Below are positions 17,290 through 27,700 of a stretch of DNA of 64,000 bases, piece by piece (position 1 is the stretch's first letter; every line of letters begins with the position of its first letter). Position numbers and translations under genes: made by a program. The stretch comes from Ignavibacteriota bacterium (lineage in GTDB: Bacteria > Bacteroidota > Ignavibacteria > Ignavibacteriales > Melioribacteraceae). The stretch covers positions 1 to 64,000 of the forward strand of contig PAAX01000002.1 in assembly GCA_002698995.1 (NCBI GenBank), given 5' to 3'. The notes under the pieces are model-generated. The model ran no database searches and was not told where the DNA came from. It worked only from the letters and a program-made list of their open reading frames with translations.

Positions 17290-19935
17290 TTATTTCAGCA
17301 ATAACATTTTATTAGACATAACTTTTCCTTGAGACGAAATAGTATATATATATACCCCGCTTGATAATTGCGAAGCATTCCAATTAATTGAATGTATTCC
17401 ACTGTTCATTTCATTATTAACAAGAACTGCGACTTCATTACCAAGAATATCGTATATCTTTAATGTTACAAATTCACTTTTTGGCAGATTAAAAGTAATA
17501 GTTGTAGTTGGATTAAAAGGATTAGGATAATTTTGGTAAAGCTGAAAATCTTGGGCAATTATATTTTGTGTTTCATCTTTAACATCAGTTATATAAGGAG
17601 TAAAATCAAATGCAGCATAATTTATATATGCATCTACTATAGTTCCTCTGTCATAGCCAAATGCAATATGTCCGGAAGCAATTTTTTCAGTAGCATCCCC
17701 TATCATTCCGCTTAAAGCAAATTGATCATTAACCATTGCAGTAAGGGTTAGATTAGGAGCATCTCCCTCAACTGTAAATTTGACTTTAGTTATACTTTGC
17801 GGATTAAAAGCTGCGGAATTAATAATTGTTGGTTCCCAACTATCCATAGCATAACCGAGATGAATTCTATCATCTTCAATAAAGAAGGTTATATAATTTT
17901 TATAATCAAATACTCTTGATATGCTGAATGGTGCATCATGAAGCTGAGATCCGGCTCCTTCAACTTCAATAGCAAAATCTTTTACTGCGCCAACCGGACC
18001 CAAAACATAGAGTGCTGTTTCTTCCGTACCGTTATAATTGAAATTAAGTTTTCCATCTTGAATATTTATCGATTGAACAATATTATCAAAATTTCCGAAT
18101 CTGAACCAAGGGATATTATCACTGTCAAAATTTTCAAGATAAGAATTAGATCCAGGTAAATAAGGATTATATCTTATATCAATTTCATCCAAAGACCATT
18201 GTGAAAGTTCTCCCGATCCATCAGGATCAACAACTAAAAATATATTTCCACTAAGCAGTTCTTGACTAACATCTTCTATTTCTCCGCTGAAGCTTATCTC
18301 TCCATTAATAAATACTCTTACTAGCAAATTACCATTGGATTGTATTCCTTCAATTTTCATACTGCTCATTTCTTCTGATAATGGAATGCTTCCTAATAGG
18401 TTCACAACCGGTTCTGTATATGATTGAATATCTTCTGTATAAACAATATTAAGTGATTCATCATCCCCTTCTCCGATTCCACCGACAAATAACCCGACCA
18501 TTGAATTAAAACTCATTCTGCCGAATCCTCCTCCTTCAAGAGCATTCGCCATACTTCCAGATTTTATTTCGATGGAAAAATCACCGGTAGAAGCCTCAAT
18601 TGGAGTGAGAATATGAATTACATCATCCTGATAAGTTGATAGAAGTAGTTCTCCGTTTTGTGTTGAAATATCTGCTTCAGGTGCAAGGAACAACCATCCA
18701 TTCACATTATTTGCATCAAATGTTTCATGGTAACGTCTTGTTGTTGATAATACTGCATTTGCAAAAGGTTTATAATTTATTGAAACAGACTCTAGGTAAG
18801 CATCCATAATATTTCCGCGGTCATAACCTAGAACCAGTTTTCCCGAAAGAAGTCTTTCATTTGCATTTTCAATAGTGCCGGAAACAATTAACTGATCATT
18901 TATCCATAAATGCATATCAATATTAAATCCCGAATTTTCTGTTTCAAACTTTATTTTCTCAATGGTGGTTAAGTTTATTTGAGCAGAATTAACAATAATA
19001 GGCTCTATGCTGTCGAATGAATAACCAAGAAATGCTTGGTTATCTTCTACGAAGAAAGTGATATAGGTTTTGTAATCAAAATATCTTGAAATGCCGAACG
19101 GTGCATTGTGAGTTGAACCTGCTCCTCCCGTAACTTCAATTGTAAAATCAGTAACAGCCGGTGTTGGAGGCATTACATAACATTCGCTCTCTTCAGTTCC
19201 ATTGTAAGTAAAGTTCAATTTCCCATCATTAACTGAGACTGAATTATAAATATTGGACATATCACCAAATCTAAACCAAGGTATGTTTGAGCTGTTAAAA
19301 TCTTCAAAAAATGTTACATCTTCATTTAGGTAAGGATTATAATCGATTTCTATATGATCAAGATTAAACACAATTTCATTTTCATCTTCAATCATATAAG
19401 CAGCCATTTGTCCGCTGAATAAATCCGGATTTACATTAGTCAATGTTCCGTTATAAAAATTATTCCCATTAACAGATGCGTTAACCGTTAAATCATTATT
19501 AGATCTTGAAACAGATAATTCCATACTAATTACTTCATCCGGAATAGGATAGCTTGTTAACCAGACTAAATCCTGTTCATTATAGTACTGGAGATTTTCT
19601 GAGTAAACGATATAGATTGAGTCTTCAATAAAGAAGGCAATCATTGAATTAAAACCTATTCTTCCAAAACCTCCGGCACTGTTTCCAACTCCCTGAACTA
19701 AAACAGAGAAATCATCTTGAGTAGCCGGAATTGGGGGAAACATATAAACTACATCATCTCCCGATGAGGTAAAGTTCATAGCTCCATTTAAATAACTGAC
19801 TTCAGCATTGGATGAAGTAAAAGTCCATCCTGCCTCGGTATTCGATTCAAAATCTTCGAAATAAGTATTGGTAGTTTGGGCTGATAGAACAAAAGTAAAT
19901 AAAGCAAGGGCTAATAATAATTTTAAAGCTTTCAT
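17290..19935 (-). CDS. exported protein with A-B-A-B internal duplication and T9SS sorting domain
   Basis: An 881-residue protein. The ATG at MKALKLLLALALFTFVLSAQ is chosen because GGAGG lies five bases upstream and it opens a signal peptide; an earlier in-frame start lacks both. The mature part has four modules of about 185-195 residues. Modules 1 and 3 share GFGR(I/M)(G/S)FNSM and a closing DxI(E/D)I-YNPYL. Modules 2 and 4 share IPWFRFG, DGKLNF-YNGTEE, FDYK-YITFF and LGYDRG. The opening (F-x-E-x-F-D/E-S) of each module and the beta-rich pattern suggest concanavalin-like jelly rolls, possibly sugar-binding; this is inference. Residues about 795-881 are the T9SS type A domain. Mature protein is expected at the cell surface. 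Confidence 0.85.
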   Translation of the reverse strand: MKALKLLLALALFTFVLSAQTTNTYFEDFESNTEAGWTFTSSNAEVSYLNGAMNFTSSGDDVVYMFPPIPATQDDFSVLVQGVGNSAGGFGRIGFNSMIAFFIEDSIYIVYSENLQYYNEQDLVWLTSYPIPDEVISMELSVSRSNNDLTVNASVNGNNFYNGTLTNVNPDLFSGQMAAYMIEDENEIVFNLDHIEIDYNPYLNEDVTFFEDFNSSNIPWFRFGDMSNIYNSVSVNDGKLNFTYNGTEESECYVMPPTPAVTDFTIEVTGGAGSTHNAPFGISRYFDYKTYITFFVEDNQAFLGYSFDSIEPIIVNSAQINLTTIEKIKFETENSGFNIDMHLWINDQLIVSGTIENANERLLSGKLVLGYDRGNIMDAYLESVSINYKPFANAVLSTTRRYHETFDANNVNGWLFLAPEADISTQNGELLLSTYQDDVIHILTPIEASTGDFSIEIKSGSMANALEGGGFGRMSFNSMVGLFVGGIGEGDDESLNIVYTEDIQSYTEPVVNLLGSIPLSEEMSSMKIEGIQSNGNLLVRVFINGEISFSGEIEDVSQELLSGNIFLVVDPDGSGELSQWSLDEIDIRYNPYLPGSNSYLENFDSDNIPWFRFGNFDNIVQSINIQDGKLNFNYNGTEETALYVLGPVGAVKDFAIEVEGAGSQLHDAPFSISRVFDYKNYITFFIEDDRIHLGYAMDSWEPTIINSAAFNPQSITKVKFTVEGDAPNLTLTAMVNDQFALSGMIGDATEKIASGHIAFGYDRGTIVDAYINYAAFDFTPYITDVKDETQNIIAQDFQLYQNYPNPFNPTTTITFNLPKSEFVTLKIYDILGNEVAVLVNNEMNSGIHSINWNASQLSSGVYIYTISSQGKVMSNKMLLLK

Positions 19936-19987
19936 GTAAACCTCCGTTTGAGGCATTTTTTCATTCTTTGTTTATTAAGTACTGCAA

Positions 19988-21574
19988 TCATTTAAGCAAA
20001 ATCATTTTATTAGTTTTGGAAAAATTTCTTGACGTCATAACATAGAAGTAAATTCCACTCGATAAATTTTCTGCATTAAAATTAACCTCATAATTTCCGG
20101 CAGATTTTTCTTCGTTAACTAAAACAGCAACTTCCTTTCCAAGAATGTCATAGACTTTCAAACTCACAAACTCATTACTTGGTACCGAGTAAGCTATACT
20201 TGTTGAAGGATTAAATGGATTAGGATAGTTCTGCGAAAGTGAGAATTCTGTCGGCAGAATATTATCTTTTTTAACATCAACCGTAAGATCAGAAATCTTT
20301 TTGATGAATATGTCTTCTTGCCAATCTGAACAAACTATCAAATCTCCTTTTGGATCAAAAGCTAGAATAGAATTATTAAGGAAGTTGTAATTATTGCTGA
20401 TTTTTATTTCCGCAAGAAAATCCCCTTTCCAGTCATATTTTTGAACAAACACCCCTTCATAATTATGTGCAGTAAAGTAAATATCATTATCTTCGTTTAC
20501 TAAAAGGTTACCGGCTGCAAAACTATCTTCATCTAATTTGTAAAAGGTTCTTTCACCTGCGCCGCTGTATTTAATCCTTGCAGTAACATTTGAACTTGTT
20601 CCGGAGCCTACAAGCCAAATGTTTCCACCTTTGTCAAATTCCATATCAGTTACTCGAATTGTATCAATTTTTCGTTCCCAAATTAAATCACCGACTGGAT
20701 CATATTTACTTAAGTAAGTTCCGCGTGAATCACCTGAGCTATTAACAAAATAAATTGTAACATAAAAAGTACCATCATTTGTTTTAAGAATTTTTAATGG
20801 ATATCTTTCATAATCTTCAAACCAATTGGGATTTCCCCATTCACAATTTCCTTCTGTATTTAATGATGATAATACGATTCCATATTTTGTATTTGAACCG
20901 GGGTCTGTATATCCTCTTCCAACTAGATGAATTTTGAAGTCATCGTATAGACTTATGATTGAAGCACCCATGTTATACTCAATCACATTTAAAGTATCTG
21001 TTTTATGTTTCCAATATGCCCCTTGAGGTGTGAATTGTGCATAATAAGAATAGACAGCGTTATAATCTCCAATGATACCTCCTAGGTGAAAATTCCCAGA
21101 TGGATCTTTATGAACTTTATCAAAAAGTATATCATTGTTATATACATTAATTGTAAATGGAAAATCAAAAGTATAATCATCAATGGAAATGAAGGTTCCA
21201 TCTTTATCATACTTTATAACTTTTTGTGAAAAATATTTTGCAAAGAGAATGATATTATCTTCGTTATCTAAATAAAGACCATTTACTGTTCCATTATCAT
21301 AATCGCCAATATCTTCACCCATATATTGCTGAAGCCAAATTATTTCTCCATTATCGGGATTAAGTTTCGCAACAAAAACAGTCTGGTTTGAATTGTAAAC
21401 TCCGTACCAGCTGTAACCTGCTATAATTATATTTCCTTCAGAATCATATTTTATTTCCTGTGCTCTTGCTGCATAATATGAATTAGCATTTGTCTGCTGC
21501 TCCCAAACAGCATTCATCTGAGCATTTAATACTGAAAAACATGCAATCAATAGTATGTATATTAATCTCTTCAA
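19988..21574 (-). CDS. exported beta-propeller-like protein with T9SS sorting domain
   Basis: A 528-residue protein starting at TTG, preceded by a perfect AGGAGGAA ribosome site. Signal peptide MKRLIYILLIACFSVLNAQ. The body repeats the pattern D-x-x-GNI(I/W)(I/L)(A/V)G followed by KY/KL-D-P-x-G-x-x-x-W (for example YDSEGNIIIAGYSW, KLNPDNGEIIWLQQY, FDKGGNIWLVGSG, YDWKGDFLAEI), typical of SBBP/Kelch-like propeller blades. Residues about 440-528 form the T9SS sorting domain with SQNYPNPFNPSTSIAY. Likely anchored at the outer surface; binding partner unknown. Confidence 0.85.
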   Translation of the reverse strand: MKRLIYILLIACFSVLNAQMNAVWEQQTNANSYYAARAQEIKYDSEGNIIIAGYSWYGVYNSNQTVFVAKLNPDNGEIIWLQQYMGEDIGDYDNGTVNGLYLDNEDNIILFAKYFSQKVIKYDKDGTFISIDDYTFDFPFTINVYNNDILFDKVHKDPSGNFHLGGIIGDYNAVYSYYAQFTPQGAYWKHKTDTLNVIEYNMGASIISLYDDFKIHLVGRGYTDPGSNTKYGIVLSSLNTEGNCEWGNPNWFEDYERYPLKILKTNDGTFYVTIYFVNSSGDSRGTYLSKYDPVGDLIWERKIDTIRVTDMEFDKGGNIWLVGSGTSSNVTARIKYSGAGERTFYKLDEDSFAAGNLLVNEDNDIYFTAHNYEGVFVQKYDWKGDFLAEIKISNNYNFLNNSILAFDPKGDLIVCSDWQEDIFIKKISDLTVDVKKDNILPTEFSLSQNYPNPFNPSTSIAYSVPSNEFVSLKVYDILGKEVAVLVNEEKSAGNYEVNFNAENLSSGIYFYVMTSRNFSKTNKMILLK

Positions 21575-21603
21575 TTATTCCTCCTAAAACACTTTTACAT
21601 TTT

Positions 21604-23787
21604 CTACTTGAGCAAAAGCATTTTCATTGTTTTATTATAATTACCTGCAGATATTCTATAAAAATAAACACCGCTTACTAATTGAGAGGCATCAAACTGA
21701 ACTTTATAATTGCCTGGATTCATTTGCTGATTTACAAGTGTGGCTACTTCTCTTCCAAGGATATCAAACACTTTCAAAGTAACATTCTCATTACTTGGTA
21801 CTGAGTACTCAATACTTGTGGTAGGGTTAAAAGGATTTGGATAATTTTGGAAAAGTTTAAAATCACTTACAATATTTGTTTGCTTTGATTCATCTTCTAC
21901 AGAAACTACACCGCTGTTAGATGTATAAATTATTCCTCCTGCATATGTCGCCCAAATGTTTTCATGAGTCTGAGGATAAATATAATGAGCATCTTTTTTA
22001 ACTAACTTCCAAGTACCGCCTCCGTCATTTGAGTGATAGAAAGTATCATAGAAAAGAAGATAAAGCTCAGTATCACTTACCATAATAATTTTTTGATTAT
22101 AATAACCGGTTGTATTTGCCGGTTTATTTAGACTTATCCATGTATCACCGGCATCTGCTGATTTATAAATTCCATCAGTTCCAACCATGTAACAAATTTC
22201 ACCACTATAACTGGAGATAGAAATATTTGCATAATTTGTAAAATTAGGGAGATCAATTTTATTCCAGAGCAATCCTCCATTTTCAGTCTTCAATAAAGTA
22301 TTTCCTTCTCCAACAGCCCAACCGAGCATTTCATCATAGAAAAAAACATCTAAAAGCATCTCGGAAGTACCCGATGTTTGCGGTCCCCAAGTCGCTCCTC
22401 CATCCAGTGTTTTATAGATCATTCCCAAAGCTCCTACAACCCATCCATACGTTTCATCAACAAAATGTATTGCAACAGGTCCATAAGGTAATTCTTTAAC
22501 TTCCCAAGTTATTCCTCCATCATTTGTACCCATTAATACTTGTTGAGTTGAAACATCGCTTAGTTTAATTACACCAATGGCAAAACCATTATTTTCATCA
22601 AAAAACTGCATCCCCTTAATGCTGTATATCTCTTTGCCAGTAGTTGTTGATGATTCAATTATATTCCAAGTTTTACCGTTTGTTGTTCTCAACAGATGTT
22701 TGCCGTAAGAAGAAGCCCAGCCGTATAATGTATTCTCTTTGAAGTACAAGAAATCTGTACTAATATTAAAATCATTGTAAGTTAATCCGCCATCCTTTGT
22801 GGTTATAAATTTGTTTGCAGAATTAATATTGAAAAATCCAAAGTTTTTATCCTTAAAAAGGAACTTCAAGTTAAAATAAATGTCTTCCACATATTTAACT
22901 GTTGTCCATGTTGTTCCGTGATTTGTTGATTTATAAAAACCGCTGTGAGCTAAACCGTTTTGTAAAACTGTATAAACTGTTCCATCAGAGAAGTATTCAA
23001 TATTTACTGAATTTCCATCTAACCCAGTTTCAAGAAGCTCCCAATTGCTTCCGCCATTAGTAGTTCTGAAAAGTTTATTTGCATTACCAATATGAAGCAA
23101 TCCTCTATCATCATCTATAAATTTGATTTTATAACTTATCCCATAAGTCTCGGAACCTGAGTTTGCATTTGATTCAGTCCATGTATTACCCAAATCTGTT
23201 GATTTAGCTAAATAATGAGTTCCTCCGCATGCCCAGATTGTGTTATTTGGAGTAATATCAATTGATTGAAAAAATATTGAAGATTCATGTGCAACAGTCC
23301 AATCACTGCCGCCATTAGTAGTCTTTAAAATTGTTCCTTTCCAATTACCGTTTAAGAAAGTTCCTCCAACTGCAAATCCTGTATTTATATCAATAAATTT
23401 TACGTCATGGAGCTCCGAAGCTTGCCAAGGAAAAGATGGATTTAATTCCTTCCAGCTAGAGCCTCCTGTTGTAGTTTTAAGTATAACGGTCTTTGGTCCA
23501 TTACCAACCGCATAGCCAATTGATGTAGAAGGAAAATCAACAGCTTCTAACCATTTATTGGTACCCAGCATATCCATTGCTTGATCATAACCGGGATAAA
23601 TACCTTCCCAATTCTTTTCAATATCTGTTGAAATCCAAATTCCTTGCCCAACTGCAACAATTTTATTTTCCGTAACAAATGCTACATCTCTAATGTTGTT
23701 TGGAGTTTGGTAATACCATCCCTCTTGAGCGTTTAGAAATAATAGATTTAGTAAAAGTATAATGGTTACTTTGATTTCCCTTTTCAT
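21604..23787 (-). CDS. exported Ycf48/BNR-repeat propeller protein with T9SS sorting domain
   Basis: A 727-residue protein. Signal peptide at 1-20, then about ten repeats of the form (L/I)(L/F)(K/R)TTNGGSxW followed by a hydrophobic strand (G-x-A-VG), the hallmark of Ycf48-like and BNR/sortilin-type propellers: LKTTTGGSSWKEL, LKTTNGGSDWTV, FRTTNGGSNWELL, YKTLDGGATWGP, LKTENGGLLWNK. Residues about 640-727 are the T9SS domain with FQNYPNPFNPTTSIEY. In Ignavibacteria and relatives such proteins are common surface or secreted proteins without proven function. It lies 27 bases downstream of the lipoprotein gene, consistent with one transcript. Confidence 0.88.
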   Translation of the reverse strand: MKREIKVTIILLLNLLFLNAQEGWYYQTPNNIRDVAFVTENKIVAVGQGIWISTDIEKNWEGIYPGYDQAMDMLGTNKWLEAVDFPSTSIGYAVGNGPKTVILKTTTGGSSWKELNPSFPWQASELHDVKFIDINTGFAVGGTFLNGNWKGTILKTTNGGSDWTVAHESSIFFQSIDITPNNTIWACGGTHYLAKSTDLGNTWTESNANSGSETYGISYKIKFIDDDRGLLHIGNANKLFRTTNGGSNWELLETGLDGNSVNIEYFSDGTVYTVLQNGLAHSGFYKSTNHGTTWTTVKYVEDIYFNLKFLFKDKNFGFFNINSANKFITTKDGGLTYNDFNISTDFLYFKENTLYGWASSYGKHLLRTTNGKTWNIIESSTTTGKEIYSIKGMQFFDENNGFAIGVIKLSDVSTQQVLMGTNDGGITWEVKELPYGPVAIHFVDETYGWVVGALGMIYKTLDGGATWGPQTSGTSEMLLDVFFYDEMLGWAVGEGNTLLKTENGGLLWNKIDLPNFTNYANISISSYSGEICYMVGTDGIYKSADAGDTWISLNKPANTTGYYNQKIIMVSDTELYLLFYDTFYHSNDGGGTWKLVKKDAHYIYPQTHENIWATYAGGIIYTSNSGVVSVEDESKQTNIVSDFKLFQNYPNPFNPTTSIEYSVPSNENVTLKVFDILGREVATLVNQQMNPGNYKVQFDASQLVSGVYFYRISAGNYNKTMKMLLLK

Positions 23788-23814
23788 TATAATCTCTGTT
23801 AGTTATTAATTACA

Positions 23815-24318
23815 TTAAAACTGTGTTGTTGTTGAAAACTTGTACTGAACCTTTGCACTCCATAAAGGATCGTTGGCTATTGAAGCCGAATCTGTTGCAA
23901 CTTCTAAAACTCTGAAGACAACAAATCCGTCGTTAGCTTTTGTCGCCCAAACTGCTCCCGGTGCCAAAGGAGTTGCGCAAACATCATCCGACCACAGATT
24001 AGTATCAATTGAATTCAATCCATTAAAATCACTTGTATTTACTCTCATAATTTTAGTTGATGTTGCTCTATACCAGATTCCTTGTCCCCAGCCAGTTCCG
24101 TTACCATTCGGACACCAAGCAATTGTTTCGCCATCAGAATTATTAAAGTTTGTTATTTGATCACCGACTAATCCTTCCGACCAATCAATTCCAAAATGCT
24201 GTATTGTAATTTCTTTTATTCCACCAGTTGGACCGGCTGGATTGTCTTCGTCATCTTTACATGAACTAAATACTACCATTAATGCCGCAATAATTAAAAG
24301 TACTAATATCCTTTTCAT
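23815..24318 (-). CDS. lipoprotein of unknown function
   Basis: A 167-residue protein with a lipoprotein signal: MKRILVLLIIAALMVVFSSC, Cys20 being the expected lipid attachment site, followed by an acidic linker KDDEDNPAGPTGG. No domain is recognised in the rest, which is beta-rich with several Trp (WSEGL, GWGQGIWYR, DNLWSDD-like) and one more Cys pair (WCPNG, DVCATP). AGGAGA precedes the ATG. It starts nine bases after the zinc-ribbon gene and precedes the T9SS cargo genes, so it may be an outer-membrane partner of those proteins; that is inference from position. Confidence 0.7.
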   Translation of the reverse strand: MKRILVLLIIAALMVVFSSCKDDEDNPAGPTGGIKEITIQHFGIDWSEGLVGDQITNFNNSDGETIAWCPNGNGTGWGQGIWYRATSTKIMRVNTSDFNGLNSIDTNLWSDDVCATPLAPGAVWATKANDGFVVFRVLEVATDSASIANDPLWSAKVQYKFSTTTQF

Positions 24319-24327
24319 TGTCTTCTC

Positions 24328-24636
24328 CTAAATCTTTTTGTGTATTGTTGTCCTTGCTTTGCTTTTATTCTCAATTCTATATGGTTCCCCGCAGCTTCTG
24401 CAAAAATTGGCGTAAGGATTTGAAATCTCACATCCGCAGCTGCTGCAGTATTCTTTCAATTTCTCCCCGCACAATGAACAGAATTGATCTTTTTCCTTTG
24501 TGCTGCAAAAAAAATTACAGACCGGACAGATTTTATAAGTTTTGATGTGTTCGTTTTCAAATTCGGTTCCCATTCTACTCAAATAACAAACATCATTCCT
24601 AATTAAAAAAGGACATTTTTGGTTGATTTCAGCCAT
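24328..24636 (-). CDS. zinc-ribbon protein
   Basis: A 102-residue protein with at least three CxxC pairs forming ribbon-like knuckles: KICPVCNFFC, QFCSLCGEKLKEYCSSCGC and NFCRSCGEP, plus CPFL and DVCYL near the N-terminus. ATG at MAEINQKCPF is used; the frame stays open 12 codons further to a GTG without a clear ribosome site. No membrane helix is present. Zinc ribbons of this double or triple kind often bind nucleic acids or other proteins. It is the first gene of the run leading into the lipoprotein and T9SS cargo genes and is divergent from the sensor kinase. Confidence 0.65.
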   Translation of the reverse strand: MAEINQKCPFLIRNDVCYLSRMGTEFENEHIKTYKICPVCNFFCSTKEKDQFCSLCGEKLKEYCSSCGCEISNPYANFCRSCGEPYRIENKSKARTTIHKKI

Positions 24637-24690
24637 TTTTGAAATTGTCGTTGTTATATTGACGTACAACACTGTTGCTTTTTAAGGCTA

Positions 24691-24720
24691 CAATTTAACT
24701 GGACAAATAGCTCCAAATTG
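24691..24720. promoter_or_regulatory. imperfect dyad in the divergent promoter region
   Basis: CAATTT-AACT-GGA and TCC-AAATTG form an interrupted inverted repeat in the roughly 97-base gap between the divergent zinc-ribbon and sensor kinase genes. It is a candidate operator; I could not find a convincing -24/-12 sigma-54 promoter on either strand here. Confidence 0.35.
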
Positions 24721-24733
24721 CAGATATTGTAAT

Positions 24734-27700
24734 ATGAAACTTCTTATCAATCTTATTTTTGCAACATATTTTTCTCTTTTATTAACTGGCGGAGAAAGAT
24801 TTAAATGGACTGAAATCAGTTTTCCTTCGGAGGATAATTCTTTTAGAATTATTGATGTTGCAGAGAATAATGATATTTGGCTGCATGATCTTCAATTTAA
24901 TATTTATAGAAGTTCTGCTAATGGTTGGATAAAATATAATACTTCATACAATGATTCTTTAACTCCCGTTAAAATTATAAAAATTGATGAGAATAAATTT
25001 TTTGCATGGGCATTTGATACAAAATATTTTTCGCACATTAAAATTTTTGAAAACGGTAATTGGACAAATCTTAATTACATTGTTGATGTTCCTCTTAACA
25101 GCGTTGTTAAAGTTGATGAAAATGATTATTACATTCATGGTAATTTTGGAAGATTGATAAGACTAAAGGACAATCGTTTTATTCCAATTAAAAATCCTTT
25201 TAAAAACCATATTTGGTCTGCAATTAAATCACATGACGGAACAATTTGGTTTGGTACTAAATACGACGGTATTTATAAATACAAAAATGAAATATTCACA
25301 AAGGTGGATTTTGCCGATAACTCGAATTATGAAATAATTTCTCTTATTGAAGTAAATAAAATCATCTATGCTTACCATAATGAATACAATATTTTTGAAT
25401 TACGAGACAATAAATTTCAAAAAGTAAATAAAAGTCTTGCAGAAATTTCAGGCAGTTTATATGATTCAAAAATTGGAATCACCTCATATTCGGTTTTAAA
25501 GGATTCTCTTCAAGTGAAGGTTAATTATCCTTCTAAATTTCAGCCCTCACAAGTTTTCATAAAAAATGATTCTCTTGTTTTTATGATTTCGGACAATAAA
25601 TTATTCAGAGGAAACAGATATAATAACTTTTATTTCTATGAATTAGCCGGATCTTATCTTGTTGACGGAGCAGAACAGAGTTCAAGTACTCAATCTTTTT
25701 TTAATGATTTTAATAATGATGGTTATACCGATTTAATTGTTGGAAATGTATATCCCCCAGAGCTTAACAACCTTTATGTGGGAAATAATCAATTCCCGTT
25801 TCAAGAAAGATTATTCAAGCTTGATGATGAATTAAAAGATTTGGCAATTCGGATTTATGATTTTGCAGATCTTAATAATGATTATTATGATGATGTTATT
25901 GTATCAATTATCGATAGTATAGGAAGCGGAATTTCGGTTTACTGGAATAACAAAGATTTTACGTTCACAAAACATAAAACTCTTTATTCACCTGAATATC
26001 TTCTGAAATCTCCGGTTAGGAATATTGAATCTGTTGATATTGATAACGATGGTGATTTGGACATTAACCTTTCATATTACTACGGAAAAGAAGACCAGCC
26101 CGGTAATGATATCTTTTTTACAAATAGTTTTAACGGACAGTTTTTTGAATTAGATACATCTTATAATGAATTATCTAAAGGATGGAATGCAAAATCAACC
26201 TTTGCAGATGTAGATAATGACGGAGATTTGGATTGGTTTCAATCTGTTATTTGGTGGAAAGACCGGCTTCATTTAAATGAATATGGTAAATTTATTAATG
26301 TCTCCAAAACTCATTTGGATGATAAAGTTTTTCAAAATACCCACGGAAGCGGATTTGCTGATATTGATAATGACGGTGATCTTGATTTAATAAGAAGCAG
26401 CGATGAACAGCTTGTTTCAATTTCATTAAATAACGGAAAAGGAATATTCAAGGATGCAACTGATTCTTTAATAAACAGATTTAATAATTTTACTCAATTC
26501 TCCTATTCAGGTCATAAATCAATAAACATTTTTGATGTTAACAATGATGGATATTTAGACATTCTTCTTGTAACAAAATTTACCAGCAATAATAACACAA
26601 CCTTGCTCTTAAACGAGAAAGGAAAAGCCTTTAAGAGTTATAATGATTTCGGAATAAGCAAGGATTCCCAGTTTTATAATTCCGCAGTTGCTGATATAGA
26701 TTACGACGGTGATTTGGATATTTACTTAATAAAAAACGGCAAGAATTTACTTCTTGTTAACAATCTTGATGATGAAAACTATATCCGAATAAAACTTGTA
26801 GGTGTTGCTTCAAACACTTCGGCTAAAAACAGTAAGATTTGGTTATATAGAAATAATACCGACAGCCTTGTTGGATACAGAGAAACCGGGATTAATAATT
26901 TTTCCACAACACATAAAAATGAAGATATAATTCATTTCGGTGCAGATAAAAATTTTCTGTATGATGTTAAAATCCAGTTCCAGAGCGGAAATATTGTAAC
27001 AGTAAATAATATTAAACCCCCTTATAAGTTAACAATAAATGAAGACGACGGAATTTATAAAGATGCATTAGTTTTTGGCAACACTTTATTCAACTTAACA
27101 ATGGAAAGTGAAATTCAGTTTTACGCTGTTATAATTTTTATAACTATTATTATGATTGGATTGAGTATTAAGTACGGACATGAAAAATTTAATTGGGATA
27201 TCAGACTTTCAATAGGATTAGTAATTGTAAACTTTTCTTTTTTCTGGATAATTCTGCTTTTATCATACGATTCACAATCACTATTTCTAAAATTTGCTCT
27301 TCCTTCTATAATTGCTTCGTTTGGTGTAATTATTCCCAATTTAGTTTTTCTAAGTCTTAAATCTAATATCATCAAAAGAAATATCAGTGATTATAAAGAT
27401 GAACTGCTGAATCAAGTGATTAATTTTTCTCATGGTGAATGGGCATTAAAAAATATAAATAGTTTGATATTCCTTCAGCAGTCAATTCCCCCTGATATTA
27501 ACGAGAACGAAAAGTATAAAAAACAATTGAAGGAAAGAATAAATACTTTCAATTCACTCACAATTAAAAGCATTGAAAAAATCATTTCAATATCTCAACA
27601 GATTGATTTTGAGAAAGAATCTACAAAGCATTTAAAGCAGACAGTTGAAGAGATAAAAATCCTGAACAAAAAAATAATTAGTAATGATTTTTTCTTTACT

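Noticed and set aside
24673-24733. Sigma-54 (-24/-12) promoter between the kinase and the surface operon
   Set aside because: I looked for GG-N10-GC on both strands and found no convincing match; GG-N10-CC at 24701 fails the second element.
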